Numbered from the stretch's first letter, positions 1 to 8,708 are shown. The stretch: DNA of 64,000 nt from Alistipes sp. (GCA_017559615.1 JAFYRB010000051.1:1-64000), one strand, 5' to 3'. The notes: generated by a model from the letters alone, not told the origin. Made by a program: numbers and translations.

Positions 1-378
1 CAGAACGAGTTGAACGAGGCTGATGCTAAGGAGCTTTTGGCTAACGGTACTTGGTGCTGCGCTGAGGTTTCTAATATGGGTTGTACTCCTGAGGCTATCA
101 AGGCATTCCAGGATGCAGGTATTCTCTTCGCTCCAGGTAAGGCAGTTAACGCAGGTGGTGTAGCAACTTCAGGTCTTGAGATGACTCAGAACTGTATGCA
201 CATCTCTTGGGCAGGTGAGGAGGTTGACGAGAAGCTTCACTTCATTATGAAGTCTATCCACGAGGCTTGCGTTAAGTTCGGTACACAGGCTGACGGTTCT
301 GTAAACTACGTGAAGGGTGCTAACATCGCCGGCTTCATGAAGGTTGCACAGGCTATGCTTGAGCAGGGTATCATCTAA
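1..378 (+). CDS. gdhA: Glutamate dehydrogenase, C-terminal part (cut by window edge)
   Basis: The last 125 or so codons of a hexameric, probably NADP-dependent glutamate dehydrogenase, which interconverts 2-oxoglutarate plus ammonia and glutamate in the cytoplasm. The frame is open from base 1, so the true start lies outside the window. The segment contains the family's conserved C-terminal stretch LFAPGKAVNAGGVATSGLEM followed by NCMHISW, typical of the closing part of the Rossmann domain and the C-terminal helices. The stop is followed by a strong hairpin terminator at 421-472. Codon use is biased (GCT, GGT, AAC), which fits a highly expressed enzyme. The family assignment is secure; NADP preference is inferred from the hexameric bacterial subgroup. 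Confidence 0.95.
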   Translation, partial: QNELNEADAKELLANGTWCCAEVSNMGCTPEAIKAFQDAGILFAPGKAVNAGGVATSGLEMTQNCMHISWAGEEVDEKLHFIMKSIHEACVKFGTQADGSVNYVKGANIAGFMKVAQAMLEQGII

Positions 379-420
379 TCCCTTTCTCATTATAGCAGCG
401 CATTAGCGGTGCTTCAATCA

Positions 421-472
421 AACCCTCGAATGGGAAATACGTCAAGTATTACCCATCCGAGGGTTTTTCTTT
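421..472 (+). terminator. Rho-independent terminator of gdhA
   Basis: A long imperfect hairpin begins with AACCCTCG and closes with CGAGGGTT, with an inner ATGGG/CCCAT and AATAC/GTATT stem. It is followed by a T-rich run (465-472). It lies 42 bases after the gdhA stop. The remainder of the 379-687 gap shows only the opposing terminator at 590-622 and nothing else I recognise. Confidence 0.85.
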
Positions 473-589
473 ACATCCCCACTACTGCACTACTCTAATG
501 AGAAATTGTCGAGTTATTCCCGTGGGGTTCTTCTTTTGTGATAGTCCAAATCTAACACCATTCTGACGCTAAATTTCTGTATGTAGCAG

Positions 590-622
590 AAAAAAAGGCG
601 TCCAACAATTTTGTGGACAGCC
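590..622 (-). terminator. Terminator of the minus-strand operon ending at 688
   Basis: Read on the minus strand, GGCTGTCCA and TTGGACGCC form a stem followed by seven T residues (plus-strand A run 590-596). It sits 66 bases beyond the stop of the SpoU-type methyltransferase gene and closes that operon. Confidence 0.75.
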
Positions 623-687
623 CCTTTTATTTTATTAGTTGTATAACAAGTGCAACGCCAAAGTAGCCTTGTAAGACAGCTTCGTTT

Positions 688-1428
688 TTATCCTCGGCGT
701 CTAAACTCCGAGAGTATTATACCCGTTGCCATTGCAACATTTAGCGACTCCGAAGTAGGTGAGTCGGCAGGGTAGGGTGGAATTAATAGCTTGTGTGTGA
801 GCATCTTGCGACACTCCTCGCTCACGCCACGTCCCTCGTTGCCCATAACGATAATACCCCTCTGCGTGAGGCTCTCGTTATAGATATTGCCGCCATCGAG
901 CAACGTGCCGTAGATACTCATTCCCATCTCCTTTGCCTCGTGAAGCATCTTCGCAAGGTCGTCTACATAATGGATACGCACGCGAAGAATAGCGCCCATC
1001 GTAGCCTGCACAACCTTCGGGTTATAGCAATCGGCGCACTCCTTTGAGCAGATGATATCTTCCACGCCAAACCAATCGGCAAGACGCACGATAGTACCCA
1101 TATTACCAGGGTTCTGCACCCCATCGAGAGCAAGTGTCAACTTATCGCGTAGCTGCTCAACCGCAAAACGAGTGCGAGGCTGCTCAACAACGGCAAGTGT
1201 TGTGGTTGGCGTTGTAAGCTGCGAGATGCGCTCCATCTCCTGCTTTGTGATATGCTCGACATTCGCACCGCGGCGTTGCTCGTCGGTGGTATATACGCGT
1301 CGTACAACAAACTGCGAGTCGAGAATCTCGTCAACGAGTTTGTCACCCTCGGCGATAAACACCCTCTCTATGTCGCGTGTGCGCTTATCCTTCAGTGCGC
1401 GAAGTTGTTGAATTTCGGCCTTTGTCAT
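688..1428 (-). CDS. TrmH/SpoU-family rRNA or tRNA ribose methyltransferase
   Basis: A 246-residue SpoU-type (SPOUT fold) 2'-O-ribose methyltransferase using S-adenosylmethionine. The N-terminal 95 residues match the usual substrate-binding region. The catalytic half has the knot motifs: VMGNEGRGVS (motif 2) and IPPYPADSPTSESLNVAMA (motif 3). I choose the ATG at 1428 (MTKAEIQQ) because it overlaps the rnz stop in an ATGA arrangement, pointing to translational coupling; a longer reading frame to 1497 would run into rnz without family-like sequence. Last gene of the minus-strand operon. Related proteins modify 23S rRNA or tRNA; the exact target nucleotide cannot be read from the sequence. Confidence 0.9.
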   Translation of the reverse strand: MTKAEIQQLRALKDKRTRDIERVFIAEGDKLVDEILDSQFVVRRVYTTDEQRRGANVEHITKQEMERISQLTTPTTTLAVVEQPRTRFAVEQLRDKLTLALDGVQNPGNMGTIVRLADWFGVEDIICSKECADCYNPKVVQATMGAILRVRIHYVDDLAKMLHEAKEMGMSIYGTLLDGGNIYNESLTQRGIIVMGNEGRGVSEECRKMLTHKLLIPPYPADSPTSESLNVAMATGIILSEFRRRG

Positions 1429-2348
1429 CGTTGCTCTCCTATATAAAATGTTTCGCCTTCGGTGGCGATATCCGTATTCGGAAATATTGTTCGGCACTCC
1501 TCTACAAGTGGCTCCAACTCCTTATATCGTGATGAGAAATGTCCGATAATCAGGTGTTTAGCCTCGGCGAGTTGTGCCACACGTGCTGCTTCGTGTGTCG
1601 TAGCGTGTCCGCGCCCCTTTGCCCAGCGTGTCTCCTTCTCGGAGTATGTAGTCTCGTGGTATAGAAGGTCTACGCCACGCACCCTCTCTGCAGCCTTTGC
1701 CGAGTAGTTCGTATCCGAGAGATAGGCATACGAGTGAGCATCATAAGGCTTGTACGTAAGTGTGCTATTGGCAATCACCTCGCCATTTGCGAGTGTGATA
1801 TCCTCGCCACGCTTCGCCGCTACGATTTGTGCTATGGATAGACCATAGCGCTCTATCTTGAATTTATCTACGTTTAGTCCAGGCTCCTTCTCCTTGAAGA
1901 GGTAGCCTGCCGTAGGCACGCGATGTCGCAAGGGTACTGCCCACACCTCGAGGGTGTTGTTCTCCATAACGATGTAATGCTCCGTTGTACGCACCTCGTG
2001 CCACTTAACCTCATAGGGAAGGTCATCCCAGAAGTAGCGGCGGTGGTACTCCAGAATCTCGCCCATAGGCGCTGGAGCGTATATATCTAATGGTGTACGT
2101 TTACCCTCCAAGCCGAGCGTAGCGATAAGCGGGAAGAGTCCAAAGCAGTGGTCACCGTGAAGGTGAGATATAAAAACAGCCCTAAGGCGTAGCGGATTTA
2201 TGCCACGCCTTATGAGCTGTTGTTGGACTCCCTCACCAGCATCTACAAGGTAATACTGCTCGTTAAGGTTTACAACCTGTGCCGAGGGGTGTGCCTTGGG
2301 TGTAGGTTTCGCTGATGAGTTTCCAAGTATCGTTACACTAAACGACAT
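1425..2348 (-). CDS. rnz: Ribonuclease Z
   Basis: A 307-residue metallo-beta-lactamase-fold endonuclease that removes the 3' trailer of tRNA precursors. The zinc motif HLHGDH appears near residues 62-67 (in FISHLHGDHCFG), and further expected histidines are in LYHETTY and in IGHFSSRY near the C-terminus. The length is right for the short bacterial form. The stop overlaps the downstream methyltransferase start by four bases, and trxB lies 15 bases upstream, so this is part of one transcript with other RNA-processing genes. Confidence 0.95.
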   Translation of the reverse strand: MSFSVTILGNSSAKPTPKAHPSAQVVNLNEQYYLVDAGEGVQQQLIRRGINPLRLRAVFISHLHGDHCFGLFPLIATLGLEGKRTPLDIYAPAPMGEILEYHRRYFWDDLPYEVKWHEVRTTEHYIVMENNTLEVWAVPLRHRVPTAGYLFKEKEPGLNVDKFKIERYGLSIAQIVAAKRGEDITLANGEVIANSTLTYKPYDAHSYAYLSDTNYSAKAAERVRGVDLLYHETTYSEKETRWAKGRGHATTHEAARVAQLAEAKHLIIGHFSSRYKELEPLVEECRTIFPNTDIATEGETFYIGEQR

Positions 2349-2363
2349 CTACTATCGTAGAGA

Positions 2364-3287
2364 TTACTGTGCAAGCAACCAACGCTCGCAGTCCAAAGCT
2401 GCGATACAGCCAGAACCTGCAGCTGTGATAGCCTGACGGTAGTGTGGGTCCTTAACGTCACCAGCAGCAAATACACCCTCAACAGATGTCTTTGATGTAC
2501 CTGGAACAACCTTGATGTAACCCTGCTCGTCAAGCTCAAGCTGGCCCTTGAGAACCTCAACATTTGGATGGTGACCAATAGCGAGGAAGAAGCCCATAAT
2601 ATCGAGTACGCGCTCCTCACCTGATGTGCTAACAACGCGAACGCCTGTTACGCCATCCTCATCGCCAAGAACCTCAGCAGTGTTATGCTCGAAGAGAACC
2701 TCGATGTTTGGAGTGTTGAACACACGCTCCTGCATAGCCTTTGATGCGCGGAGGTAGTTCTTACGAACGATAAGGTAAACCTTCTTACAGATAGAAGCGA
2801 GGTATGTAGCCTCCTCACAAGCTGTGTCACCGCCACCAACAACGGCAACATCCTGCTTACGGTAGAAGAAACCGTCGCAAGTAGCGCAAGCGCTAACACC
2901 CATACCGCGATACTTAGCCTCAGACTCCAAGCCGAGGTACTTTGCTGAAGCACCTGTACATACGATAACTGCGTCAGCCTCAATCTGATGCTCGTGGTCT
3001 ACAGTAGCCTTGAAAGGACGCTGTGAAAGGTCGAGGTCGGTGATGATACCGCGACGTACGTCAGCACCAAAACGCAATGCCTGCTTGCGCAAATCCTCCA
3101 TCATAGCAGTACCTGTGATACCCTGTGGGTAGCCTGGGAAATTCTCAATCTCAGTAGTTGTTGTAAGCTGACCACCTGGCTCGATACCCTCGTAGAGTAC
3201 TGGTGAGAGGTTAGCACGTGAAGTGTAGATAGCAGCAGTGAAACCTGCAGGGCCGCTACCAATAATAAGAACTCTTACTTTCTCCAT
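2364..3287 (-). CDS. trxB: Thioredoxin-disulfide reductase
   Basis: A 307-residue FAD/NADPH flavoenzyme that reduces thioredoxin. It begins with the FAD-binding GSGPAG motif (residues 10-15), carries the redox-active CATC (Cys134 and Cys137), the NADP-binding VVGGGDTACEEA segment, and the C-terminal FAD-contact AAGDV. Full length for the low-molecular-weight bacterial class. It sits between the DUF4954 gene and rnz on the minus strand. Codon choice is smoother than in its neighbours, consistent with higher expression. Confidence 0.97.
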   Translation of the reverse strand: MEKVRVLIIGSGPAGFTAAIYTSRANLSPVLYEGIEPGGQLTTTTEIENFPGYPQGITGTAMMEDLRKQALRFGADVRRGIITDLDLSQRPFKATVDHEHQIEADAVIVCTGASAKYLGLESEAKYRGMGVSACATCDGFFYRKQDVAVVGGGDTACEEATYLASICKKVYLIVRKNYLRASKAMQERVFNTPNIEVLFEHNTAEVLGDEDGVTGVRVVSTSGEERVLDIMGFFLAIGHHPNVEVLKGQLELDEQGYIKVVPGTSKTSVEGVFAAGDVKDPHYRQAITAAGSGCIAALDCERWLLAQ

Positions 3288-3329
3288 AATTCTTTAGTTT
3301 TAGTTAAGTTATTGTTTATAGTTTACGAT

Positions 3330-5045
3330 TTATCGTGTGTTTCGGAAGTCTGCGGCTTGCTCCGCCTCGTCGCGGTAGTCATAGCCGTAGCCAACCATCA
3401 TATCAAGTCCCGTGTCACGCTGGCGGTCAGCCTCCGTAACTTCGCGCATACGTGCCAAGACGTTACGCGATGAGGTGATTATCGAGGCTACATCCTCACT
3501 ATCGGGCAGTGAGCCAGTTAGTTGCCAGAGCAAGCCATAGGCATACGCCGCAGCCATATCCTTATACTCCCTCATCAGAGCATCAAACTCTTGCTTTATC
3601 TCCTCGAGCGACAACTCTCCCTCGGCAATTTTGCTCATTATGCGCTCCACCTTACCAAGAGGCGCATACTCGCCCGCGACATCTATCCACTCCGAGCCAT
3701 CGTAGCGTGGCGTAGTGTAGTCGCCGCCCTCAAGTAGCGCACCTATCGAGGCGGCTATGGCGCTATTGTAGAGCTTTATGCCTCGCGTAACCATCGCCGA
3801 ACGTATCGTAGTTCGGTTATAGTTATAGCTTTTCGCCTCGGGGTCCTCTTCCTGAAGGCGTGTGAGGATATCCACACCACGCAGCATCTTGCCTACGATA
3901 TAGGGGTTGAACTCCTCGAAGCATATATTATCGCGCTTCAGCACTCGCTTATCGCGGCTCTTCCACTTCTCGATATCGCGAATCGTGCCGTAGCTTCTAA
4001 GTGCTAATGCAGGCATAAGCATCGACTCTCCCTGCTCTTCAATGAGGTACGAGAATGGCATATCCTGCGTGTCGTGGTGGCGCGTGTGACGACCAAGCAC
4101 TACGGTGTAAGGGCCTTCTATCGCAGGTGACATCACATAGGCGCTACTTCCGAACTTCGTACCGCGCTGATGCACAGCCTGATGCACCGCACCACTCTTA
4201 AAGAGGTGGTTCGACTGGTTTGTGCCGCTACCAGCGTTGAAGAACGAGAATATTCCCGCAATAAGCAACGAGGACTTATGGTGCGACACGGTGAAAGGTC
4301 CCGCGAAGACCGAAGCAGCCTCGCCATTCTCGAAGTGGCAGTTGGCAAACATCAGCGTGTCAATCGCCGTAAAGCCATTGCCGACAACGCTATTCTCGCC
4401 CACGAAGCAACGCTCGATACTCGAAGCACCATCCACGTGGGCATTGTTATCAATTATAAAGTCGCGTGCGCGGACATCTATACCTATATATGTTCCTGCA
4501 CCTACGGTTCCATTTTCCAGATGTGACGTACCCTCGATGGTACACCCCTCCTCGATAGCTACCTCGCGGATGAAGCGTGCGCCAACAATAGTGCTGCCGT
4601 CGCCAATACGTCCCTGTGTTGTGCGATGCTCCTCGCTACGCTCCGTAATGAGTCGCTCAAGTGTAGCGACCATCGCTGGGCGGTTGCGCATCATAGTCAT
4701 AAGGTAGGCTATCTGCGCCGTAAGCTCACGGTAGATAACCGCCGTACGTCCTCCATTCTCATTCACAGCAGCTACGCGAACACCCTCGCCAAATGTTGTG
4801 GCGTGGCGGCACTCCATACGTAGCACATCGTCGATAACGCAGTCGCTACCTATCGTGTAGTTCGAGATAGTGGAGTCGGCGATGCGGCTCTTCGAGCCTA
4901 TGGTAACGTGTCCCTCGAAGCGTACGTTACGTAGTTGCGACGTTGTAAAGTCCTCGCTAACAAGCACATTATCCCACTCCTCGGCATAGCAACCTCGGAG
5001 TGCCAGAGCCTCACGCTCTGTATGTGTCGTAGCTCGCAACTGCAT
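3330..5045 (-). CDS. DUF4954-family protein with left-handed beta-helix repeats
   Basis: A 571-residue cytoplasmic protein (no signal peptide or membrane segment) resembling the Bacteroidetes DUF4954 family. Its N-terminal half has runs of hexapeptide-type repeats (for example IGSKSRIADSTISNYTIGSD and VGAGTYIGIDVRARDFIIDN), the signature of left-handed beta-helix proteins such as sugar-nucleotide acyl- and nucleotidyltransferases. The C-terminal 200 residues are alpha-helical and acidic. No catalytic residue pattern stands out. The function is unknown to me; position in an operon with rsmG and trxB gives no clear hint. The start ATG at 5045 lies eight bases after the rsmG stop. Confidence 0.8.
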   Translation of the reverse strand: MQLRATTHTEREALALRGCYAEEWDNVLVSEDFTTSQLRNVRFEGHVTIGSKSRIADSTISNYTIGSDCVIDDVLRMECRHATTFGEGVRVAAVNENGGRTAVIYRELTAQIAYLMTMMRNRPAMVATLERLITERSEEHRTTQGRIGDGSTIVGARFIREVAIEEGCTIEGTSHLENGTVGAGTYIGIDVRARDFIIDNNAHVDGASSIERCFVGENSVVGNGFTAIDTLMFANCHFENGEAASVFAGPFTVSHHKSSLLIAGIFSFFNAGSGTNQSNHLFKSGAVHQAVHQRGTKFGSSAYVMSPAIEGPYTVVLGRHTRHHDTQDMPFSYLIEEQGESMLMPALALRSYGTIRDIEKWKSRDKRVLKRDNICFEEFNPYIVGKMLRGVDILTRLQEEDPEAKSYNYNRTTIRSAMVTRGIKLYNSAIAASIGALLEGGDYTTPRYDGSEWIDVAGEYAPLGKVERIMSKIAEGELSLEEIKQEFDALMREYKDMAAAYAYGLLWQLTGSLPDSEDVASIITSSRNVLARMREVTEADRQRDTGLDMMVGYGYDYRDEAEQAADFRNTR

Positions 5046-5053
5046 CTTATACT

Positions 5054-5683
5054 CTATTTATATGGTGTGTAAACCACCTTCTTTGTCTCGAAGAACTCAT
5101 CCTCGAACATTGTCTGTATGTCGTAAATATCCCATCTGCGGCGTGTTAGGGCAAGCTCTTCGGCCAAATCGCCACCCTTCAAATAGAGGATGCCATTTGG
5201 GAGTGTTCCCTTCTCGCCTTTACGTAGTAACGGCCAAGCCCAAGGCATAAATCGTGCCATCTCCGTAACGGCACGCGACACCACGTAGTCGAACTTCTCG
5301 CCAACACTCTCGGCGCGACAGTTCAACGCTCGGAGGTTCTCAATCTTTGCCCCCTCCTTCACGCCCTCGACAACGCGAATCTTCTTGCCGATAGAGTCAA
5401 CACCCACGAACTCCACATCAGGAAAGAGAATCGCAAGTGGCACCGATGGGAAGCCACCTCCGCAGCCGATATCTATGACCTTTGCTCCAGCCTCGAATTT
5501 ACAGACCTTGGCTATAGCCAACGAGTGTAGGATGTGGCGAGTGTAGAGATGCTCCATATCCTTGCGCGACACTACGTTGATGCGTGTGTTCCACTCCTCG
5601 TAGAGCGCACCAAGTGCTGCGAACTGCGTCTCTTGAGCCTCCGTAATATCGGGAAAATATCTCTTTATAAGTTCGTGTTTCAT
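5054..5683 (-). CDS. rsmG: 16S rRNA (guanine-N7)-methyltransferase RsmG
   Basis: A 209-residue Rossmann-fold methyltransferase that methylates N7 of G527 (E. coli numbering) in 16S rRNA. The SAM-binding motif VIDIGCGGGFPSVPLA is clear near residue 70, and the N-terminal region with NVVSRKD and HILHSL is typical of the family. Length is normal. It lies 21 bases downstream of the ECF sigma gene and nine bases upstream of the DUF4954 gene, in the same minus-strand operon. Confidence 0.95.
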   Translation of the reverse strand: MKHELIKRYFPDITEAQETQFAALGALYEEWNTRINVVSRKDMEHLYTRHILHSLAIAKVCKFEAGAKVIDIGCGGGFPSVPLAILFPDVEFVGVDSIGKKIRVVEGVKEGAKIENLRALNCRAESVGEKFDYVVSRAVTEMARFMPWAWPLLRKGEKGTLPNGILYLKGGDLAEELALTRRRWDIYDIQTMFEDEFFETKKVVYTPYK

Positions 5684-5704
5684 AACTCTTTAAACAATTT
5701 TTAA

Positions 5705-6262
5705 CTACTCCTTCTCGAGGATATTTTTGCACAACGCTGCTCGCGCTCTGCGTATCTGTGTCTTTATGGTGTTGAGCGGCTTGCCAAGTCTCTCGGCAAT
5801 CTCCTCGTAGGAGTACTCCTCCAAGAAGCGCATCTCGATAACCTCTCTGTACTCCTCCGAAAGCTCCTCCATTGCGGCGTGAAAGTGCGTGTGACTCTGG
5901 TTTATAATCACCGACTCCTCGGGCGTTGGCGTTGTGGAGTGTGGCGAGCGGAACTTCTCATCAATTGAGATGTCGTCCACACGGCGACGCAGGTGGTCCA
6001 CCAATGTGTTGCGCGCTATGGCGTATATCCACTGCCCGAAGGTGAAGCTCTGCGAGTAGCTGTCGATGTGGAGATAAACCTTGATGAAGGTCTCCTGAAG
6101 CAGGTCGCGGGCCATAGTCTTATCACCAAGTCGCTGCTCGAAGAGGCGTGTTAGCGCATCGCGGTAGCGTGTGAAGAGGTATTCGAAGGCCTGCTGGTCA
6201 CCTGCCGAGGCAAGCTCTACAAGTGTGGCGTCTGTGGCTACAATGTAGTCGTCTATCTCCAT
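5705..6262 (-). CDS. ECF-type RNA polymerase sigma factor
   Basis: A 185-residue sigma-70-family protein with only regions 2 and 4. Region 2 carries the LLQETFIKVY and FGQWIYAIARNTLVDHLRRR segments. Region 4 carries YREVIEMRFLEEYSYEEIAE and a recognition helix ending IKTQIRRARAAL. No anti-sigma gene is next to it: upstream is a glycosyltransferase whose 3' end overlaps it by ten bases, downstream is rsmG. The regulon and inducing signal are unknown. Being embedded in an RNA-modification and redox operon is unusual for an ECF factor. Confidence 0.92.
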   Translation of the reverse strand: MEIDDYIVATDATLVELASAGDQQAFEYLFTRYRDALTRLFEQRLGDKTMARDLLQETFIKVYLHIDSYSQSFTFGQWIYAIARNTLVDHLRRRVDDISIDEKFRSPHSTTPTPEESVIINQSHTHFHAAMEELSEEYREVIEMRFLEEYSYEEIAERLGKPLNTIKTQIRRARAALCKNILEKE

Positions 6263-7413
6263 ATCTTTGGTGTGTTATGACTCTCGTTCGAGCTTATTGT
6301 CCACTCAATAAAAGGACCAGCAAGGTCGTATATCCAGTAGCGGCGTGCAATGCCACGCTCACCCAACTTACGTGCTGTGTAGTGTGATGACCATACTACG
6401 ATGAGGTAGCGCAGAAGTGCAATGGCCAAAACGCCGAGCTTCAGCTCCAATGGAAGAACCAACAGCGCAACCAACGATGTGATGAAGAACAATACGCGGC
6501 TACCGCGCTCACGACTGATAAGCGTGCGTGCTGATAGCGGATAGCTCTTGCGCGTAGCACCATAGTAGCGGATATGCTCCAGCCACTCGTTCCAATCATC
6601 CGAGCGGTATTCATCAACCACCGAGTGTGGAGATAGCACCACCGATGTAGTCTCCGGAGTTACGATATCCTGAAGGTAGAGGTCGTTATCGCCAATATCA
6701 ATTCCGAGGTGGTTGTAGCCTCGTGTAGAGTTGTAAAGACGGCGCGAGAAGCCATAGTTACAACGTGGACCGTAGTATAACTTATCCACCACGGCACGCG
6801 ACATTGCGTTACGCAAGCGGTGGAACTCTATCATTCGCATAAGGTAGCTACGGATGGTGTTGCTCTCGAAACGTGGTACTGCAGAGCCTACGACAACCTC
6901 ACCTCTTTCGAAGCCCTTTGCCATAAACTCTACCCAATGCTCCGAGCGAGGTACAGCGCCTGTGGTGGTGAATAGAAGCGAGTCATACTGCGCCGACTTG
7001 ATGCCGACGTTGAGCGCCTGCTTTGTAGTGATGTAGATTCGCTCGTTGCCCCCCATCTTTGTAAGACGCATATAGGAGTAGTTGTTGCGGATGTTTTGAA
7101 GCTCCTCGTAGTACTCCGCATCGCTACCAATATAGACCACAACAACCTCATAATGATCGTATTGCTGATGTAGAAGTGCGGGCAGCTCCTCGGTTAGGAA
7201 TCGCTCATCTTCGCCACGTAGGGCAACAATAACAGAGATGGGTGGTGTCTCGCAAATTTTTTTCCTACGGCGCATAAGCCTAAAGCGATAGATACGATAA
7301 TAGGCAATGCCATAGTAGTAAATCTGCACAAAAAAGAGTAGGACAACGACCGCCAGAAGTGCGAGTCCCTGCCACGTATAAGCATCGAGTATTTGAGTAA
7401 AAAAGTGTGTCAC
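6253..7413 (-). CDS. Membrane-anchored family 2 glycosyltransferase
   Basis: A 386-residue inner-membrane glycosyltransferase. One N-terminal membrane segment (about residues 14-35) is followed by a GT-A fold domain opening with PPISVIVALRGEDERFL and containing the nucleotide-binding VVVVYIGSD region, and two hydrophobic C-terminal segments (about 310-350). Acceptor and sugar are unknown; such proteins usually build cell-surface glycans or lipids. It is the first gene of the minus-strand operon, behind a promoter at 7438-7469, and its end overlaps the ECF sigma start. Confidence 0.85.
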   Translation of the reverse strand: MTHFFTQILDAYTWQGLALLAVVVLLFFVQIYYYGIAYYRIYRFRLMRRRKKICETPPISVIVALRGEDERFLTEELPALLHQQYDHYEVVVVYIGSDAEYYEELQNIRNNYSYMRLTKMGGNERIYITTKQALNVGIKSAQYDSLLFTTTGAVPRSEHWVEFMAKGFERGEVVVGSAVPRFESNTIRSYLMRMIEFHRLRNAMSRAVVDKLYYGPRCNYGFSRRLYNSTRGYNHLGIDIGDNDLYLQDIVTPETTSVVLSPHSVVDEYRSDDWNEWLEHIRYYGATRKSYPLSARTLISRERGSRVLFFITSLVALLVLPLELKLGVLAIALLRYLIVVWSSHYTARKLGERGIARRYWIYDLAGPFIEWTISSNESHNTPKIWR

Positions 7414-7437
7414 GTTTTATATAAGTCTATAATCGCA

Positions 7438-7469
7438 CAAAGATACTAAAAAAAAGTATAATATTTCAA
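7438..7469 (-). promoter_or_regulatory. Promoter of the glycosyltransferase-to-methyltransferase operon
   Basis: On the minus strand a TATCTTTG -7 element (7438-7445) is preceded by TTG (7467-7469) with 21 bases between, matching the Bacteroidetes consensus. The leader to the glycosyltransferase ATG is about 20 bases. It shares the AT-rich gap 7414-7571 with the oppositely oriented tgt promoter. Confidence 0.7.
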
Positions 7470-7551
7470 TAAAAGATTGAGTATTATATAAATTAAAATT
7501 CATAGGCGATATATCTATGATATATATAGGAGATATTCCAATTATTTTATG

Positions 7552-7559
7552 TATCTTTG
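7552..7559 (+). promoter_or_regulatory. -7 promoter element of tgt
   Basis: TATCTTTG matches the Bacteroidetes TAnnTTTG consensus. No clear TTG is present 19-21 bases upstream. The element ends only 12 bases before the ATG at 7572 and 18 before the ATG at 7578, so the transcript would have almost no leader. Confidence 0.6.
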
Positions 7560-7577
7560 CACGTTATATATATGTTT

Positions 7578-8708
7578 ATGAAGTTTACATTGCAACATAC
7601 GGCGCCTCAAACGAAGGCGCGTGCTGGAGTGATTGAAACCGATCACGGCACAATTGAGACTCCAATATTTATGCCCGTTGGTACTGCTGCGGCGATGAAG
7701 GGTATCTTCCATCGTGACGTGGAGCAGGAGGCAAAGGCGCAGATTATCCTTGCCAATACCTACCACCTCTACCTCCGCCCAGGTATGGATATCATCGAGC
7801 AGGCGGGTGGTGTGCATCGCTTCTCGTCGTGGAACAAACCTATGCTTACCGATAGCGGTGGCTTTCAGGTGTTCTCGTTGGCGGCGTGTCGTAAAATCAA
7901 GGAGGATGGATGCCACTTCCAGTCGCATATCGATGGCTCACGACACGTCTTTACGCCTGAGAGTGTGATAGATACGGAGCGTACTATTGGTGCGGATATT
8001 ATGATGGCGTTCGACGAGTGTCCTCCAGGAGATGCTCCTTATGACTATGCCAAGAAGTCGTTGGCTCTTACGGAGCGCTGGCTCGATAGATGCTTCAACC
8101 GCTATCACCAGACACAGCCAAAGTGGGACCACTATCAGGCTCTGTTCCCTATCGTTCAGGGTGCGGGATATCCCGATTTGCGCGAGAAGGCAGCACGTAA
8201 CGTGTTGCAGTACAACGCCGACGGCTATGCTATTGGTGGCTTGGCAGTGGGTGAGCCTACGGATGTTATGTACTCTATGATTGAGGTGTGTAATACGGTG
8301 CTGCCGGAGGATAAGCCACGCTACTTGATGGGTGTGGGTACGCCTGTGAATATCCTCGAGGCTATCGACCGCGGTGTGGATATGTTCGACTGCGTTATGC
8401 CTACGCGAAATGGCCGTAATGGTCAGCTTTTCACGTCGGAGGGTGTGATAAATATCCGAAATAAGAAGTGGGAGAATGACTTTACGCCGATTGACCCTAA
8501 TGGTGTTACGTTTGTTGACCATCAGTATACCAAGGCCTATCTCCACCATCTTGTGGTATGCAAGGAGATGCTTGCAGCGCAGATTGCCTCGTTGCACAAT
8601 ACGGCATTCTACCTATGGCTCGTAGGTGAGGCGCGTAAGCATATCATTGCGGGTGACTTCAAGATGTGGAAGGAGGAGATGGTCGTGAAGCTATCTCGCA
8701 GATTATAA
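7578..8708 (+). CDS. tgt: tRNA-guanine(34) transglycosylase
   Basis: A 376-residue TIM-barrel enzyme that exchanges G34 of tRNAs with GUN anticodons for a queuine precursor. The substrate-binding and general-base region DSGGFQVFSL and the nucleophile-containing MFDCVMPTRNGRNG are intact. The segment that in E. coli-type enzymes holds the CxCxxC zinc ligands reads PNGVTFVDHQYTKAYL here, so all three cysteines are absent although the downstream LHN histidine remains. I choose the ATG at 7578 (MKFTL); an ATG at 7572 is also possible. The promoter ends at 7559, so longer starts are excluded. The next gene begins 21 bases after the stop. Confidence 0.93.
   Translation: MKFTLQHTAPQTKARAGVIETDHGTIETPIFMPVGTAAAMKGIFHRDVEQEAKAQIILANTYHLYLRPGMDIIEQAGGVHRFSSWNKPMLTDSGGFQVFSLAACRKIKEDGCHFQSHIDGSRHVFTPESVIDTERTIGADIMMAFDECPPGDAPYDYAKKSLALTERWLDRCFNRYHQTQPKWDHYQALFPIVQGAGYPDLREKAARNVLQYNADGYAIGGLAVGEPTDVMYSMIEVCNTVLPEDKPRYLMGVGTPVNILEAIDRGVDMFDCVMPTRNGRNGQLFTSEGVINIRNKKWENDFTPIDPNGVTFVDHQYTKAYLHHLVVCKEMLAAQIASLHNTAFYLWLVGEARKHIIAGDFKMWKEEMVVKLSRRL

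Noticed and set aside
1429..1497. Longer start for the SpoU-type methyltransferase
   Set aside because: The ATG at 1428 overlaps the rnz stop as ATGA and begins the family sequence; the extension lies within rnz.
5705..6262. The ECF sigma factor as SigP, the PorX partner
   Set aside because: SigP cannot be told from other ECF factors by eye, and the gene is 26 kb from porX with unrelated neighbours.
7938..8597. 219-codon open frame opposite tgt
   Set aside because: Shadow of a well-conserved gene; product is His/Arg/Ile-rich without motifs.
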